A stretch of 45,659 nt of DNA from Treponema sp. UBA4267 (GTDB lineage: Bacteria > Spirochaetota > Spirochaetia > Treponematales > Treponemataceae). The DNA lies in assembly GCA_002395155.1 (NCBI GenBank), contig DGWD01000007.1, positions 1 to 45,659 of the forward strand. The letters are read 5' to 3'. Below the pieces are notes generated by a model. That model saw only the letters and a program-made list of their open reading frames with translations. It was not told where the DNA came from and ran no database searches. Both the position numbers and the translations under genes were made by a program. Below, in pieces: positions 1 through 9,079 of this stretch (the first letter of the stretch is position 1; every line of letters starts with the position of its first letter).

Positions 1-1593
1 CCATCTCATCTTACTTGTTTTGAAATGCTTGGAAACTGGTCTTTAGGTGATTATTTTAAAAAGGAATCTATCGCATTTTCTTATGAATTCCTTACATCTC
101 CAAAATGGCTTGGTCTTGATCCTAGAAAGATCTCTGTTACTGTTTTTGCCGGTGATGAAAACGCTCCTCGTGATGAAGAAGCTGCTGAAACCTGGAAGGC
201 AAATGGTATGCCAGAAGATAAAATTGCTTATCTTCCTGCAAGCGATAACTGGTGGGCAGCTGGTCCAACAGGTCCTTGTGGTCCTGATACAGAAATTTTC
301 TACTGGGTTGGAGAAGGTCTTCCTCCTGTAGGTTCTAACAAGGGAACTGATTCTGCAAACTGGATGGAAATCTGGAATAACGTATTCATGCAGTTCAACC
401 GTATAGACGAAAAAACTCTTGAACCACTTCCAAAGAAAAATGTTGATACAGGTATGGGGCTTGAAAGAACAAACTGTATTCTTCAGGGAAAAACTTCGGT
501 TTATCTTACAGAAGTTTTCCAGCCAATCATTAAAACTATCGAAACTTTATCAGGATATAAATATGGGACAGATGAATTAAAAGATCAGTCTGTTCGTATT
601 ATTGCTGACCATTCTCGTTCTGCATCATTTATTTTGGGAGATCAGAAAGGTGTAACTCCTGATCGTGTAGGTGCCGGATATGTTCTCCGCCGTCTTATTC
701 GTCGTGCAGTTCGTCACGGAATGAAACTTGGAATCGACAAAGACTTTATGGCAGAAATTGCTGCTGTTGTTGTTGAAAACTTCAAGAATGCTTATCCAGA
801 ACTTGAACAGAACAAAGAAAAAATCTATTCAGAACTTACAAAAGAGGAAGCAAAATTCCGTACAACTCTTAAGAAGGGTGAGGCTGAATTCCAGAAGATG
901 CTTCCAAATCTTAATAAAAATCCTAAGAAGATTATTTCAGGAAAAGTTGCTTATAATCTTTATGAAACTTATGGATATCCTCTTGAACTTACACAGGAAC
1001 TTGGTAAAGAAAACGGCTTTACTGTTGATGTAGAAGGATTTAAAGAGGCTGAACGTAAACATCAGGAAGCTTCTAAAACTGCAGAAGCTGGTAAAGCAAA
1101 GGGTGGTATCGCTGAACAGTCAGATGTTGCTACAAAATATCACACAGCTACACACCTTTTACAGCAGGCTCTTGTTGATGTTCTTGGTGATCAGGTTGCA
1201 CAGAAAGGTTCAAACATCAACTCTGAACGTATGCGTTTTGACTTTACTTTTGAACGTGCAATGACTCCTGAAGAAATTCAGAAGGTTCAGGACATCGTTA
1301 ACGAAAAGATTAAGGAAGATCTTCCAGTTACAATGGAAGTTATGACTCTTGATCAGGCTAAGGCAGAAGGTGCACGTGCTCTCTTCGTAAATAAATATGG
1401 TGAACAGGTTAAGGTTTACACAATTGGTCGCGATGCAAAGAAGGACTGGTTCTCTAAGGAAGTTTGTGGTGGGCCTCATGTTCAGCATACAGCACAGATT
1501 GGTGACTTCAAGATTGTAAAAGAGCAGTCTTCATCAGCTGGGGTACGTCGTATTAAGGCTGTTATTTCTGGTGGATTACCATTAGACAAGTAA
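1..1593 (+). CDS. alaS: Alanyl-tRNA synthetase, 5' end outside the window
   Basis: Charges tRNA-Ala with alanine in the cytoplasm. The reading frame is open from base 1, and the first eight codons match the conserved AlaRS core just before FEMLGNWSLGDYF, so the ATG at 25 is internal and roughly 70 residues lie upstream of the window. Visible in order are the class II catalytic core (WNNVFMQFNR, then GAGYVLRRLIRRAVR as motif 3) and the editing domain with its zinc-type ligands HTATH and CGGPH. The protein stops right after the editing domain, at GVRRIKAVI plus ten residues. The C-terminal C-Ala domain of the usual ~870-residue enzyme is absent, giving about 600 residues, as I recall for Borrelia and Treponema. 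No C-Ala coding is seen in the 94 bases before the next gene, so this is a natural short form and not a frameshift. Confidence 0.97.
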   Translation, partial: PSHLTCFEMLGNWSLGDYFKKESIAFSYEFLTSPKWLGLDPRKISVTVFAGDENAPRDEEAAETWKANGMPEDKIAYLPASDNWWAAGPTGPCGPDTEIFYWVGEGLPPVGSNKGTDSANWMEIWNNVFMQFNRIDEKTLEPLPKKNVDTGMGLERTNCILQGKTSVYLTEVFQPIIKTIETLSGYKYGTDELKDQSVRIIADHSRSASFILGDQKGVTPDRVGAGYVLRRLIRRAVRHGMKLGIDKDFMAEIAAVVVENFKNAYPELEQNKEKIYSELTKEEAKFRTTLKKGEAEFQKMLPNLNKNPKKIISGKVAYNLYETYGYPLELTQELGKENGFTVDVEGFKEAERKHQEASKTAEAGKAKGGIAEQSDVATKYHTATHLLQQALVDVLGDQVAQKGSNINSERMRFDFTFERAMTPEEIQKVQDIVNEKIKEDLPVTMEVMTLDQAKAEGARALFVNKYGEQVKVYTIGRDAKKDWFSKEVCGGPHVQHTAQIGDFKIVKEQSSSAGVRRIKAVISGGLPLDK

Positions 1594-1645
1594 AAAAAAC
1601 GATTATAATTAGCCTCCGTCTGTAACTTTTTGGGGTGGGGGTTGT

Positions 1646-1651
1646 TATAAT
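1646..1651 (+). promoter_or_regulatory. Possible -10 box upstream of the SurA-like gene
   Basis: A perfect TATAAT lies 36 bases before the start codon at 1688, in the 94-base gap after alaS. No good -35 box sits 17 bases upstream, and a G-rich stretch (1631-1641) precedes it. It would let the SurA-nusB-TPR genes be transcribed separately from alaS. This is a weak call from the -10 alone. Confidence 0.35.
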
Positions 1652-1687
1652 TTTTAAGTGGAAAAAAACACATAAAGGAAAAATTGT

Positions 1688-2773
1688 ATGAAAAAAATTG
1701 CTCTTACATTAATGATTTTATTATTGGCAGGTGCTTCAGTATTTGCTCAAAGTGATCTTCAGGTTCTGGCTGTTGTTAAATATAACAAGAATGAATCTAT
1801 TACTGTAAAACAATTGAAAAATCGTTGTGAAGTTTATAGAAAACAATTGAATAGAGCTCTTACTCTTGAAGAAAAAAAGAGTACTTTGGATTCTTTAATT
1901 AATGAAAAATTAATGCTTCAAGCTGCACAGAAAGAAGGAATTACAATTCCTGATTCTTATGTTGATCAGTATTTTGCTCAGGCAATGAGTCAGTCTGTTG
2001 GTAGATCTATTACCGAAAAAGAACTTTCTGATTATGTAAAGAAGACAGAAGGTATTACACTTGATGAACTTCTTCTTAAGCAGATGGGAATGAATGTTGC
2101 TGACTATAAGAGTTTCCTTAAAAATCAGTTAATGATGCAGCAGTATGTTGTTCAGAAGAATTCTGCAGAATTGCAGAAAGTTTCTCCATCAGATGATGAA
2201 ATTCGTATGTTCTACGAAAGCAATAAATCTAGCTTTGTTTGGAACGATATTGTTAAGGTTTTAATGGTTGTTGTAGAAAAGGGTTCTAACGCTGATCAGG
2301 CTAAATTGAAGCTTGGTGATTTGCTCAATAAATATAAGGATAAGAAACTTACTTCTCAGCAGATTGCACTTCAGTCTGAATCTGACGGTTCTGGTTACCA
2401 GGCTGGAGAAATTCTTGTTCCAAAAAATGAAACTTCGGCTTTGGGACTTGGAATGCCATTTGAAAATCTATTGTATTTATTTACTCAGGAAGAAGGTTTC
2501 GTTTCTGATATTCAGGAAACTGACAAGGATTTTAGATTTATTTCTGTTCTAAAAAAATACAATGCAAAAATGCTTTCTTTAAGTGATATTGTACAGCCAG
2601 AAACTACAGTTACTGTTTATGATTATATTCGTTCTAATTTAGCACAGCAGAAACAAATGGCTTATGTTCAAACTGCAGCTCAGGAAATGTCTAAAACACT
2701 TAATACTTCAGAAAATGTAGAAATGAAAAAGACTGGAGCTGCATTAGATAAGCTCCTTGATTGGGGTGAGTAA
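1688..2773 (+). CDS. SurA-like periplasmic chaperone / peptidyl-prolyl isomerase-type protein
   Basis: 361 residues. A signal peptide with a hydrophobic run (LTLMILLLAG) and a likely cut after FA at residue 20 sends it to the periplasm. Residues about 25-165 look like a SurA N-terminal domain: helical, with LINEKLMLQAAQKEGI near residue 78, the usual signature of this fold. The later part is a degenerate parvulin-like region (GEILVP, then LGMPFENLLY) in which I cannot confirm an active isomerase. From memory it corresponds to T. pallidum Tpn39b, between alaS and nusB. The ATG at 1688 follows AAAGGAAAAATTGT, an acceptable ribosome site. Its stop codon overlaps the nusB start by one base, so the two are translationally coupled. 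Likely role: folding of exported or outer-membrane proteins, by family and not shown here. Confidence 0.75.
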   Translation: MKKIALTLMILLLAGASVFAQSDLQVLAVVKYNKNESITVKQLKNRCEVYRKQLNRALTLEEKKSTLDSLINEKLMLQAAQKEGITIPDSYVDQYFAQAMSQSVGRSITEKELSDYVKKTEGITLDELLLKQMGMNVADYKSFLKNQLMMQQYVVQKNSAELQKVSPSDDEIRMFYESNKSSFVWNDIVKVLMVVVEKGSNADQAKLKLGDLLNKYKDKKLTSQQIALQSESDGSGYQAGEILVPKNETSALGLGMPFENLLYLFTQEEGFVSDIQETDKDFRFISVLKKYNAKMLSLSDIVQPETTVTVYDYIRSNLAQQKQMAYVQTAAQEMSKTLNTSENVEMKKTGAALDKLLDWGE

Positions 2774-3231
2774 TGTCTCGTCGAAAAAGTAGAATTCTTG
2801 CATTCCAGGCTCTTTATTCTTGGGATGTAAGTAAAGCACCTGTAGAAGATATTTTAAATTTTTCTTGGTTACAGAAAGATTCTGAAATAAAAGCAGGTCT
2901 TGAACAGGCTGAACCAAATGAAGTTTTAAAAGATGAAGAAACATTTGCCAGTTTGATAATTGCTGGTACAATAGACCATGTTAGTGAAATTGATAAGGTT
3001 ATAGAATCTTATCTTTCAGATAACTGGAGTCTTGATAGAATTAATAAGGTTGCACTTGCTATTCTTAGAACTGCAGCTTACGAAATTCTTTTTCAAAAAG
3101 ATATTGATCCTAAAATCAGCATTGATGAAGCAGTTCATATTGCCCGTGAGTACGGTACAGATGATTCCTATAAATTCATAAATGCAGTGCTTGATAAAAT
3201 AGGAAAAAATGAAAGAAGTAAAGAAGCTTAA
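2773..3231 (+). CDS. nusB: Transcription antitermination factor NusB
   Basis: 152 residues. NusB binds boxA RNA with S10 (NusE) to promote antitermination of rRNA transcription. The N-terminus SRRKSRILAFQALYSWDV and the C-terminal ISIDEAVHIAREYGTDDSYKFINAVLDKI are the classic family blocks, and the length is normal. It starts at ATG 2773, overlapping the stop codon of the preceding gene by one base, and its end overlaps the next gene by 23 bases. It is therefore the middle cistron of a tightly packed unit. No separate promoter is visible. Confidence 0.96.
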   Translation: MSRRKSRILAFQALYSWDVSKAPVEDILNFSWLQKDSEIKAGLEQAEPNEVLKDEETFASLIIAGTIDHVSEIDKVIESYLSDNWSLDRINKVALAILRTAAYEILFQKDIDPKISIDEAVHIAREYGTDDSYKFINAVLDKIGKNERSKEA

Positions 3232-5062
3232 AAGATTTATTTCCATTTCAATCTTCTTAGGAATGATTTTGTTCTGCTTTTCTGCTTGTAGTATGAGGGC
3301 AGAACAAAACTCGTTAACAAGCCAATTAGAAATTATAGATGCCTTGATTTCTCAAAATCAAATGCAAAGTGCAATTAAGGAACTTAAAAAGGTTGAAAAA
3401 AGAGCCTATGATTCCTGGTCTTATATTGGTATTTATAAGCGTTTTATTTTAATTGGTGAACAAAATCTTGCTGAAAAAATAATTAAAAAAGCTCTTAAAA
3501 AAAATAAACAAAATCAAGAATTGCTTGCTGTTTATACAAATTTTCTTTTAAGACAAAATAGACTTGAAGATGCGGGTAAATACGCAGAAAAACTTAGAAA
3601 TGGTAATTACGCTTCACTTTATTCTGAACTAGTTTTGAGAGAGTCTCAAAAGCAGGTTATGGATCAGGGAGCTTATGCCTTCTATCAAAATGAAGATTTT
3701 TATCAAATTTATTTAGATGCCTATAAGGGGAGCAAAAATCCAATTTGGCTTAGGAACTGTGCCGTTTATAATTTAACTCAGGGACTTTACAATCAGGCTT
3801 CTTTGCTTAATCCTCCAGCTTATGCAGATGTAGACGATGCTTACTTCTGGGGTTTATGCCTTTATGATGCCGGAAAATACAATTTTGCTATTGAAGCTTT
3901 AGAAAAGGCACATAAATATTATTCCGATTACGACAATAAAAAACAATTCAAGTGTAATGAAATTCAAATTGTAGCCCTTGAGTCTGACGCCTATATGGCT
4001 GTTTCTGATTTTGAACAGGCTGATACAGTACGAAGTTGTGTTGTAAATAATATTGATACTGTTTTTGCAGATATAAAGGATGATTCTCTTTTACCAATAA
4101 TTATGGTCAATTCTGCAATTTATGCAAAAAATCAGATGTCGGAAGATTATTTTGCTGATCTTCTATTTTATATAGTAAATCGCTGGCCAGATTATGTTCC
4201 TGCCTTAATCCTTTATTCCGATTTTGCATATACTTCAAATCTTGAGAAAAAAGAAGATGATGAAGTTGCGGCTCTTAGAAGGGCAGGTATTAAATCTTTG
4301 GAAATGGAAAAATATGATAGCCGTAGAAAAATTCCTTTAAGCGATGCCCTTTACCGAATTGACCAGTCATTAAAAAGGAAGGCGGATCCATATTTGAGTA
4401 TTGCAAAACTAGATTTGAAATATAAAACAGATCCGAAATTAAGTGAAAAAGATAAATACAGAGATTTATGGGTTCTTCTGGAAGATAATTATATTGAAGG
4501 TGAAATCTACCACACTCTTTTAGTTCAGTATGCCTTGAATTTCCTTTTAACAACAAAAGAATATGATGATGCATGGAATTTATTTTATAAGTTCACAACA
4601 AGTCATGGTACATATGATGCAAAGAGGGATTTTTGGGAACAATTTATAGAACAGATGAAGTACTATGATTTGCCAATAGTTGAAATGGCAGCTTGGTTTG
4701 CATCTGATTTAAAAAAGACAAATGAAGCAATTCGTATTTATGAATACTGTGTTTATGAATCGGCAGGACTTTTGGAAGACGGTTTAATTTCTCCTTTGGT
4801 ATCTTCTGCTTCTTGTATGAATCTTGCGAATATTTATTTTTCAATTGGTAAAAAAGATAGAGCCTTGGATTTATACGGAAAAATTGCCGGTCGTGAAGTA
4901 AATAATGCTAAACGTTCTGAAATTTTTTATAGAATTGCCTGTATTTATTCTGCCCTCGGAGACATAAAAAATGCCCTCCGTTCATCAGAATACGCATCAT
5001 CTTTGTATCCTGAAAACGAAAGGGCATCTGTGCTTAAAGATAAGCTTAGAGCTAAAAAATAG
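3209..5062 (+). CDS. TPR-repeat lipoprotein
   Basis: 617 residues. The N-terminus has a basic start, a hydrophobic run and the lipobox FSAC, with the acylated cysteine at residue 27, so it should be a membrane-anchored lipoprotein facing the periplasm. Much of the rest is helical pairs resembling tetratricopeptide repeats, clearest at residues 37-130 and at the C-terminus (ANIYFSIGKKDRALDLYGKIAG, then RIACIYSALGDIKNALRSSEYA). TPRs normally scaffold protein-protein contacts; the partner is unknown. The ATG at 3209 lies inside nusB with AGGA just upstream, which signals coupled translation. The stop codon lies only 2 bases from the groES stop on the other strand, leaving no room for a terminator. 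From memory a similar gene sits between nusB and groES in T. pallidum. Confidence 0.85.
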   Translation: MKEVKKLKRFISISIFLGMILFCFSACSMRAEQNSLTSQLEIIDALISQNQMQSAIKELKKVEKRAYDSWSYIGIYKRFILIGEQNLAEKIIKKALKKNKQNQELLAVYTNFLLRQNRLEDAGKYAEKLRNGNYASLYSELVLRESQKQVMDQGAYAFYQNEDFYQIYLDAYKGSKNPIWLRNCAVYNLTQGLYNQASLLNPPAYADVDDAYFWGLCLYDAGKYNFAIEALEKAHKYYSDYDNKKQFKCNEIQIVALESDAYMAVSDFEQADTVRSCVVNNIDTVFADIKDDSLLPIIMVNSAIYAKNQMSEDYFADLLFYIVNRWPDYVPALILYSDFAYTSNLEKKEDDEVAALRRAGIKSLEMEKYDSRRKIPLSDALYRIDQSLKRKADPYLSIAKLDLKYKTDPKLSEKDKYRDLWVLLEDNYIEGEIYHTLLVQYALNFLLTTKEYDDAWNLFYKFTTSHGTYDAKRDFWEQFIEQMKYYDLPIVEMAAWFASDLKKTNEAIRIYEYCVYESAGLLEDGLISPLVSSASCMNLANIYFSIGKKDRALDLYGKIAGREVNNAKRSEIFYRIACIYSALGDIKNALRSSEYASSLYPENERASVLKDKLRAKK

Positions 5063-5064
5063 TC

Positions 5065-5337
5065 CTATTCAATTACAGCTATAATGTCAGCCATTTTAAG
5101 AATGAGGTGATCTTCGCCATCAATCTTAATTTGAGTTCCGGCGTACTTATCGTACATGATTTTATCACCCTTCTTTACTGTGATTTTTTCATCAGCAGTT
5201 CCTGGACCAACTTCTACAACTGTAGCAGTCTGTGTCTTTTCCTGAGCTGCTTCTGGAATGATAATTCCGCTCTGAGTTTTAGTTTCAGCTTTGTCGTTCT
5301 TAACAAGAACTCTGTCTGCTAATGGTTTAATTGTCAT
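5065..5337 (-). CDS. groES: Co-chaperonin GroES (Hsp10)
   Basis: 90 residues, close to the ~95 of the family. GroES caps the GroEL folding chamber in the cytoplasm. The start IKPLADRVLVKND, the mobile-loop region around TQSGIIIPEAAQEK and the core VEVGPG and KKGDKIMYDKYAGTQIK are diagnostic. GAGG lies 10 bases before the ATG. groEL is not next to it; the upstream neighbour on this strand is the TRAP permease. That is unusual for bacteria but, from memory, also the case in T. pallidum. No CIRCE element (TTAGCACTC-N9-GAGTGCTAA) is present. Instead an inverted repeat encloses the putative -35 region and may be the control site. Confidence 0.97.
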   Translation of the reverse strand: MTIKPLADRVLVKNDKAETKTQSGIIIPEAAQEKTQTATVVEVGPGTADEKITVKKGDKIMYDKYAGTQIKIDGEDHLILKMADIIAVIE

Positions 5338-5374
5338 ATCTTTTTACCTCTATTTTATTTCAAACTATATAAAT

Positions 5375-5404
5375 AAAATAATAATGAAAGTATACAAACG
5401 TCAA
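5375..5404 (-). promoter_or_regulatory. Putative groES promoter
   Basis: On the minus strand TTGACG (5404-5399) is followed after 18 bases by TATTTT (5380-5375), 38 bases before the groES start codon. The -35 box is strong; the -10 is weaker and could also be read one base shifted. Confidence 0.5.
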
Positions 5405-5428
5405 TAAAAATCGATGATTGTATACTTT
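5387..5428. repeat. Inverted repeat around the groES -35 box
   Basis: AAAGTATACAA at 5387-5397 and its exact complement TTGTATACTTT at 5418-5428, separated by 20 bases that contain the -35 box. Each arm contains the palindrome GTATAC. On the plus strand the right arm is followed by G and seven T, so a weak, AT-rich terminator is a competing reading. As DNA it resembles a two-site operator. It lies between the TRAP permease stop and groES. Confidence 0.6.
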
Positions 5429-5434
5429 GTTTTT

Positions 5435-7510
5435 TTAGTCCTTTGATTCTTTATGTTTTTTATCCTGACGGCTTTTTCTTGCAATTTGTACAAATACAAG
5501 AACTGCCATCATCAGTATTCCAATTACATCACTTTTTGCTTCTGGAACTATACACAAAAGACCTGCTGTTGCAAATAAAAGTCTTTCTATTATATCAAAT
5601 GTTAGGATAAGGACTTTTGAACTTTTGCTGCCGTGCAAGAAGCCTGTAAAAGAAAATCCGTAACCTTCAAGAGCAACACTAATACCAAACATACCAATTA
5701 AAGCTGTAATAATAATTGAAATGATAGAAGTAAATGAAGCGTTAATCATAAGCATCTTACTGTTGTAAACAAACATATAAGGAATGATAAAGGCTCCAAT
5801 AGCCAGTTTTGTTGCGTTTACAGCCGTCTTCATCGGTTTTGCTTTTGCTATGGCGGCACCAGCAATTGCGGCAAGTGCTACAGGTGGTGTTACATCTGCA
5901 ATAATTCCAAAATAAAAGGCAAACATGTGGGCTGCAAGTGGTTCAACATTCAACTGGATTATGGCAGCGGCTGTAATTGTTGAAGTGATTAAATAGTTGG
6001 CTGTTGTTGGAGCACCCATACCAAGGATGATGGAAGCAAGCATTGTAAATACCAGAGTAAGGAAAAGTTTTCCATGTGCAAGAGAAACAAGTCCTGCTCC
6101 AAGCTTTAATCCCAAACCGGTAAGAGTAACAATACCAATAATAATACCGGCCATACCACAGGCAATTGCTACGGAAATAATGTTTCTAGCTCCTGTACAC
6201 ATTACCTGAATAATATCTTTAGAACCAAAGGTTGGTTTATTTCCGTGAGCTAAGTCACTAACAGAAATACCAATTCCTACTGCAAGGCAGGAAAGAATAC
6301 CCATAAGAGCGGCAAATACAGCGGTTTTTCCAATACAAAGGAAAACAATGATTACGATTAAAGGAATAATCATATAGCTCTTAAGTAAAAGAGGTCCAAC
6401 TTTTGGTAACTGTTCTCTTGGAAGTCCTTTGAGTCCAAGTTTTTTAGCTTCCAGGTGTACTGTAATAAAGATTCCTGTAAAGTAAAGTAGGGCAGGAATA
6501 ATTGCAGCTTTTACAATGTTGATATAAGGCATTCCAAGGCTTTCTGCCATAAGGAAGGCTGCCGCTCCCATGATTGGTGGCATAAGTTGTCCACCAGTTG
6601 AGGCTGCAGCTTCTACGGCACCTGCAAAAGAACTTTTATAGCCCAACTTCTTCATCATAGGGATAGTGAAAGAACCTGAACCTACTGTATTTGAAACTGA
6701 AGAGCCGGAAACAGTACCAAGCAAGGCTGAAGAAAGAACGGCAACTTTGGCAGGACCACCAGAAGCACCTCCTGCAATTGCATTACAAAGATCTATAAAG
6801 AATTGTCCAATTCCAGTTTTGTCCAAAAGTGCACCAAATAAAATAAAAAGGAAGATGAAGGTTGAACATGCACCAATTGGAACTCCCATAATTCCTTCTG
6901 TGTTATAAAAAAGGTGGCAAACTACACGCTGTAAAGAATAGCCTCTGTGATGAAGAAAACCTGGCAGGTATTTACCGGCGAAGGCATAAAGAACAAATGT
7001 TGCTGCAATAATCATAATAGGAAGACCAACAATACGACGGCAACTTTCAAATAAAATTAAAATACCAATTACACCAATTATTACATCGACTGTAGTGTAA
7101 TTTCCTGTACGACTAACAAGAGTGTTTGTAGAACCGTGGGCATACATCTGAAAATTTATAACGATATAGAGCCAGCATGCAGCTCCAATTAAGCCTAGTG
7201 CAACATCGTACCATGGTAAGGTGTTTTTTGGACTTTTTTTGCTAGGTGGAAAAAGTAAGAAGGCTAAAAGTTGAACAAAAGCTAAGTGGCTTGCACGAAG
7301 AACCTGAGCAGTTACATGACCAGTAAGAGTTGCGTAGAATTGAAAAAATACAAAACAAACTGAAATAACAACAGTTATGTATTGTCTCCAGCATTTATGT
7401 TCACGATAAGCCTGCTCCTTATCTAGTTTTTTCATCATTTTTTTCATTTCTTCTTCGTTTGTTGTTGGAAGAATCTGGTCGATGGATTCACCCTTTTTCT
7501 TTTTGTCCAT
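5435..7510 (-). CDS. TRAP transporter fused permease (DctQM type, TAXI class)
   Basis: 691 residues, the usual size of 4TM/12TM fusion permeases. It is an inner-membrane, ion-driven secondary transporter that works with a periplasmic binding protein. A cytoplasmic N-terminal stretch is followed by several hydrophobic segments (DctQ-like), then the long DctM part with glycine-rich transport motifs such as GGASGGPAKVAVLSSALLGT, the hairpin GAVEAAASTGGQLMPPIMGAAAF and GMGAPTTANYL. AAGGAGG lies directly upstream of the start ATG. It is the last of three genes with the DUF1850 protein and the TAXI receptor, which share the promoter at 9080-9109. TAXI systems have been linked to glutamate or other C4/C5 acids, but the substrate here cannot be read from sequence. 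Confidence 0.93.
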   Translation of the reverse strand: MDKKKKGESIDQILPTTNEEEMKKMMKKLDKEQAYREHKCWRQYITVVISVCFVFFQFYATLTGHVTAQVLRASHLAFVQLLAFLLFPPSKKSPKNTLPWYDVALGLIGAACWLYIVINFQMYAHGSTNTLVSRTGNYTTVDVIIGVIGILILFESCRRIVGLPIMIIAATFVLYAFAGKYLPGFLHHRGYSLQRVVCHLFYNTEGIMGVPIGACSTFIFLFILFGALLDKTGIGQFFIDLCNAIAGGASGGPAKVAVLSSALLGTVSGSSVSNTVGSGSFTIPMMKKLGYKSSFAGAVEAAASTGGQLMPPIMGAAAFLMAESLGMPYINIVKAAIIPALLYFTGIFITVHLEAKKLGLKGLPREQLPKVGPLLLKSYMIIPLIVIIVFLCIGKTAVFAALMGILSCLAVGIGISVSDLAHGNKPTFGSKDIIQVMCTGARNIISVAIACGMAGIIIGIVTLTGLGLKLGAGLVSLAHGKLFLTLVFTMLASIILGMGAPTTANYLITSTITAAAIIQLNVEPLAAHMFAFYFGIIADVTPPVALAAIAGAAIAKAKPMKTAVNATKLAIGAFIIPYMFVYNSKMLMINASFTSIISIIITALIGMFGISVALEGYGFSFTGFLHGSKSSKVLILTFDIIERLLFATAGLLCIVPEAKSDVIGILMMAVLVFVQIARKSRQDKKHKESKD

Positions 7511-7520
7511 TCGAACCTCC

Positions 7521-8066
7521 TTATTTTAAATTTCGTTTTATATAGCTGATGAGCGAAACTCTCTTTATTTCCAAAGTTATACTTGTTTGAGGTGCAAATA
7601 AATCTTTAAGGCTGTACTCAAGAACTTGGCTTTCTTTATCTTTTTGATAAAAGTAAAAACTTATTGTGTGGTTTGCAATTAAACCAACAGCCATAGTCAG
7701 TTTATGAACAAGACGATTAATATTTTTTAAGATGTAAGTATCGCCTTGAATTTCAAAACTTGCACCGGGTGTTTCTTCTAATTCTGGCATGCCAGCTCCG
7801 TAAGAAACAAAACTTGAACTGGTTAAAAACAGGCCCTTTTTATTCATTGTTGAATAATGATCATGGACACGGCCTTTATTTACTGAATGCGTATAGGAAA
7901 TATCGAAACCTTCAAGATTTTTAGCATTCACATAATAGGTTTCTTTTTTATTCTTTCGATTTTGTATTTGTAAAACACGTTTGGCTGGAACAAAAAAAAT
8001 TGCTCCAGCCAAAAAGATTATGATGATTGATATTGCGATAAATACGCGATTTTTTCCCAATTTCAA
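7521..8066 (-). CDS. DUF1850 protein of a TAXI-TRAP operon
   Basis: 181 residues with an N-terminal hydrophobic segment (residues about 8-26) and a domain matching DUF1850: the FDISYTHSVNKGRVHDHY block followed by FVSYGAGMPE. This family is regularly encoded between TAXI receptors and TRAP permeases; its function is not known. It is probably tethered to the inner membrane on the periplasmic side. The start is TTG at 8064-8066, but a second TTG two codons later (8058-8060) has better spacing from GGTGA and may be the true start. The gap to the receptor gene is 12 bases and to the permease gene 10 bases, so it is one transcript. Confidence 0.8.
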   Translation of the reverse strand: MKLGKNRVFIAISIIIIFLAGAIFFVPAKRVLQIQNRKNKKETYYVNAKNLEGFDISYTHSVNKGRVHDHYSTMNKKGLFLTSSSFVSYGAGMPELEETPGASFEIQGDTYILKNINRLVHKLTMAVGLIANHTISFYFYQKDKESQVLEYSLKDLFAPQTSITLEIKRVSLISYIKRNLK

Positions 8067-8078
8067 TCACCAGTAAAA

Positions 8079-9035
8079 TTATTTAAGAAGTCCCAATTCT
8101 TTGAAGTACTTTTCTGCACCTGGGTGGAATGGAACTGAAACGCCAGTAACTGCAGCCTGTGCAGAAACTTCTTTACCCTTTGCGTGTGCCTGTCCAAGTT
8201 CATCAAGGTTTTCAAAAAGAGTTTTTGTCATCTGATAAACTGTATCTTCATCAAGCTTAGCACTTACTGCCAAAGTAGCTTTAATTGCAAGTGCTGGAGT
8301 ATCAGTGTTTGTTCCTTTGTAAGTATTTCCAGGAATTGTTGTCTGAGTGTAGAAACTGTATTTAGAACAGATAGCATCTGCTTCAGGGCCGCTTACAGGA
8401 ATAAGGATTAAACCTGCTGTGAAAGCTAATTCCTGCAAAGCAGAGTTAGGAACGCCAGCTGTAATAAAACATCCATCCAAAGTACCATTCTGAATACCTT
8501 CAGCAGATTCCTTGAAAGAAAGGTTGCTCTTTTTAATATCTTCGAATGTAAGACCATAACCTTCCAGAATCTGTTTTGCATTGAATTCAACTCCAGAACC
8601 TGCATCTCCAACAGAAATACGTTTTCCTTTGAAGTCAGCAACAGATTTAATTCCAGAATTTTCTGAAACAGCAATCTGAATTACTTCTGGATACATTGTT
8701 CCAATTGTCATAACATTTTCGAGTTTTTCGCCAGCGAACATATCAGTTCCGTGGAAAGCATAGTCCATAACGTCATTCTGAACTGTAGCAAATTCTGCTT
8801 CTCCCTTGTTGATAAGGCGAAGGTTTTCGGCAGAAGCACCAGTTGCCTGGGCTGTAACGTTCATATTTTCGATTTTTGTATTCCAGATATTGGCAATTGC
8901 ACCACCAAAAGGATAGTAAGTTCCACCAGTTCCTCCAGTAGCAAGAATATAATCTTTTTGAGAAGAGCCTTTACATCCGCTAAAAATCAATGCAGCAGCT
9001 AATAAAGCAGCAGAAATTGTAAGAATTTTTTTCAT
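8079..9035 (-). CDS. TAXI-family TRAP transporter solute-binding lipoprotein
   Basis: 318 residues. A signal sequence ends in the lipobox FSGC with the lipid-carrying cysteine at residue 21. The mature part starts with the hallmark ATGGTGGTYYPFGGAIANIW and continues with the NMT1/THI5-like receptor fold (RISVGDAGSGVEFNAKQILEGYG, residues about 140-165). It should capture the substrate in the periplasm and deliver it to the permease encoded two genes downstream. GGAGG lies 5 bases before the ATG. The gene is first in the operon, divergent from the leucine leader, and is preceded by a recognisable promoter. Confidence 0.93.
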   Translation of the reverse strand: MKKILTISAALLAAALIFSGCKGSSQKDYILATGGTGGTYYPFGGAIANIWNTKIENMNVTAQATGASAENLRLINKGEAEFATVQNDVMDYAFHGTDMFAGEKLENVMTIGTMYPEVIQIAVSENSGIKSVADFKGKRISVGDAGSGVEFNAKQILEGYGLTFEDIKKSNLSFKESAEGIQNGTLDGCFITAGVPNSALQELAFTAGLILIPVSGPEADAICSKYSFYTQTTIPGNTYKGTNTDTPALAIKATLAVSAKLDEDTVYQMTKTLFENLDELGQAHAKGKEVSAQAAVTGVSVPFHPGAEKYFKELGLLK

Positions 9036-9079
9036 AGTTCCTCCATTTATTTAAATAATCTTAATTAATTAAACGCTTA

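Noticed and set aside
1564..1687. Frameshifted C-Ala part of alaS
   Set aside because: The region after the stop is only 94 bases, contains a -10 box and ribosome site for the next gene, and encodes no C-Ala-like sequence in any frame.
5338..5434. CIRCE heat-shock operator at groES
   Set aside because: The 9-base CIRCE arms are absent; the inverted repeat there has a different sequence and spacing.
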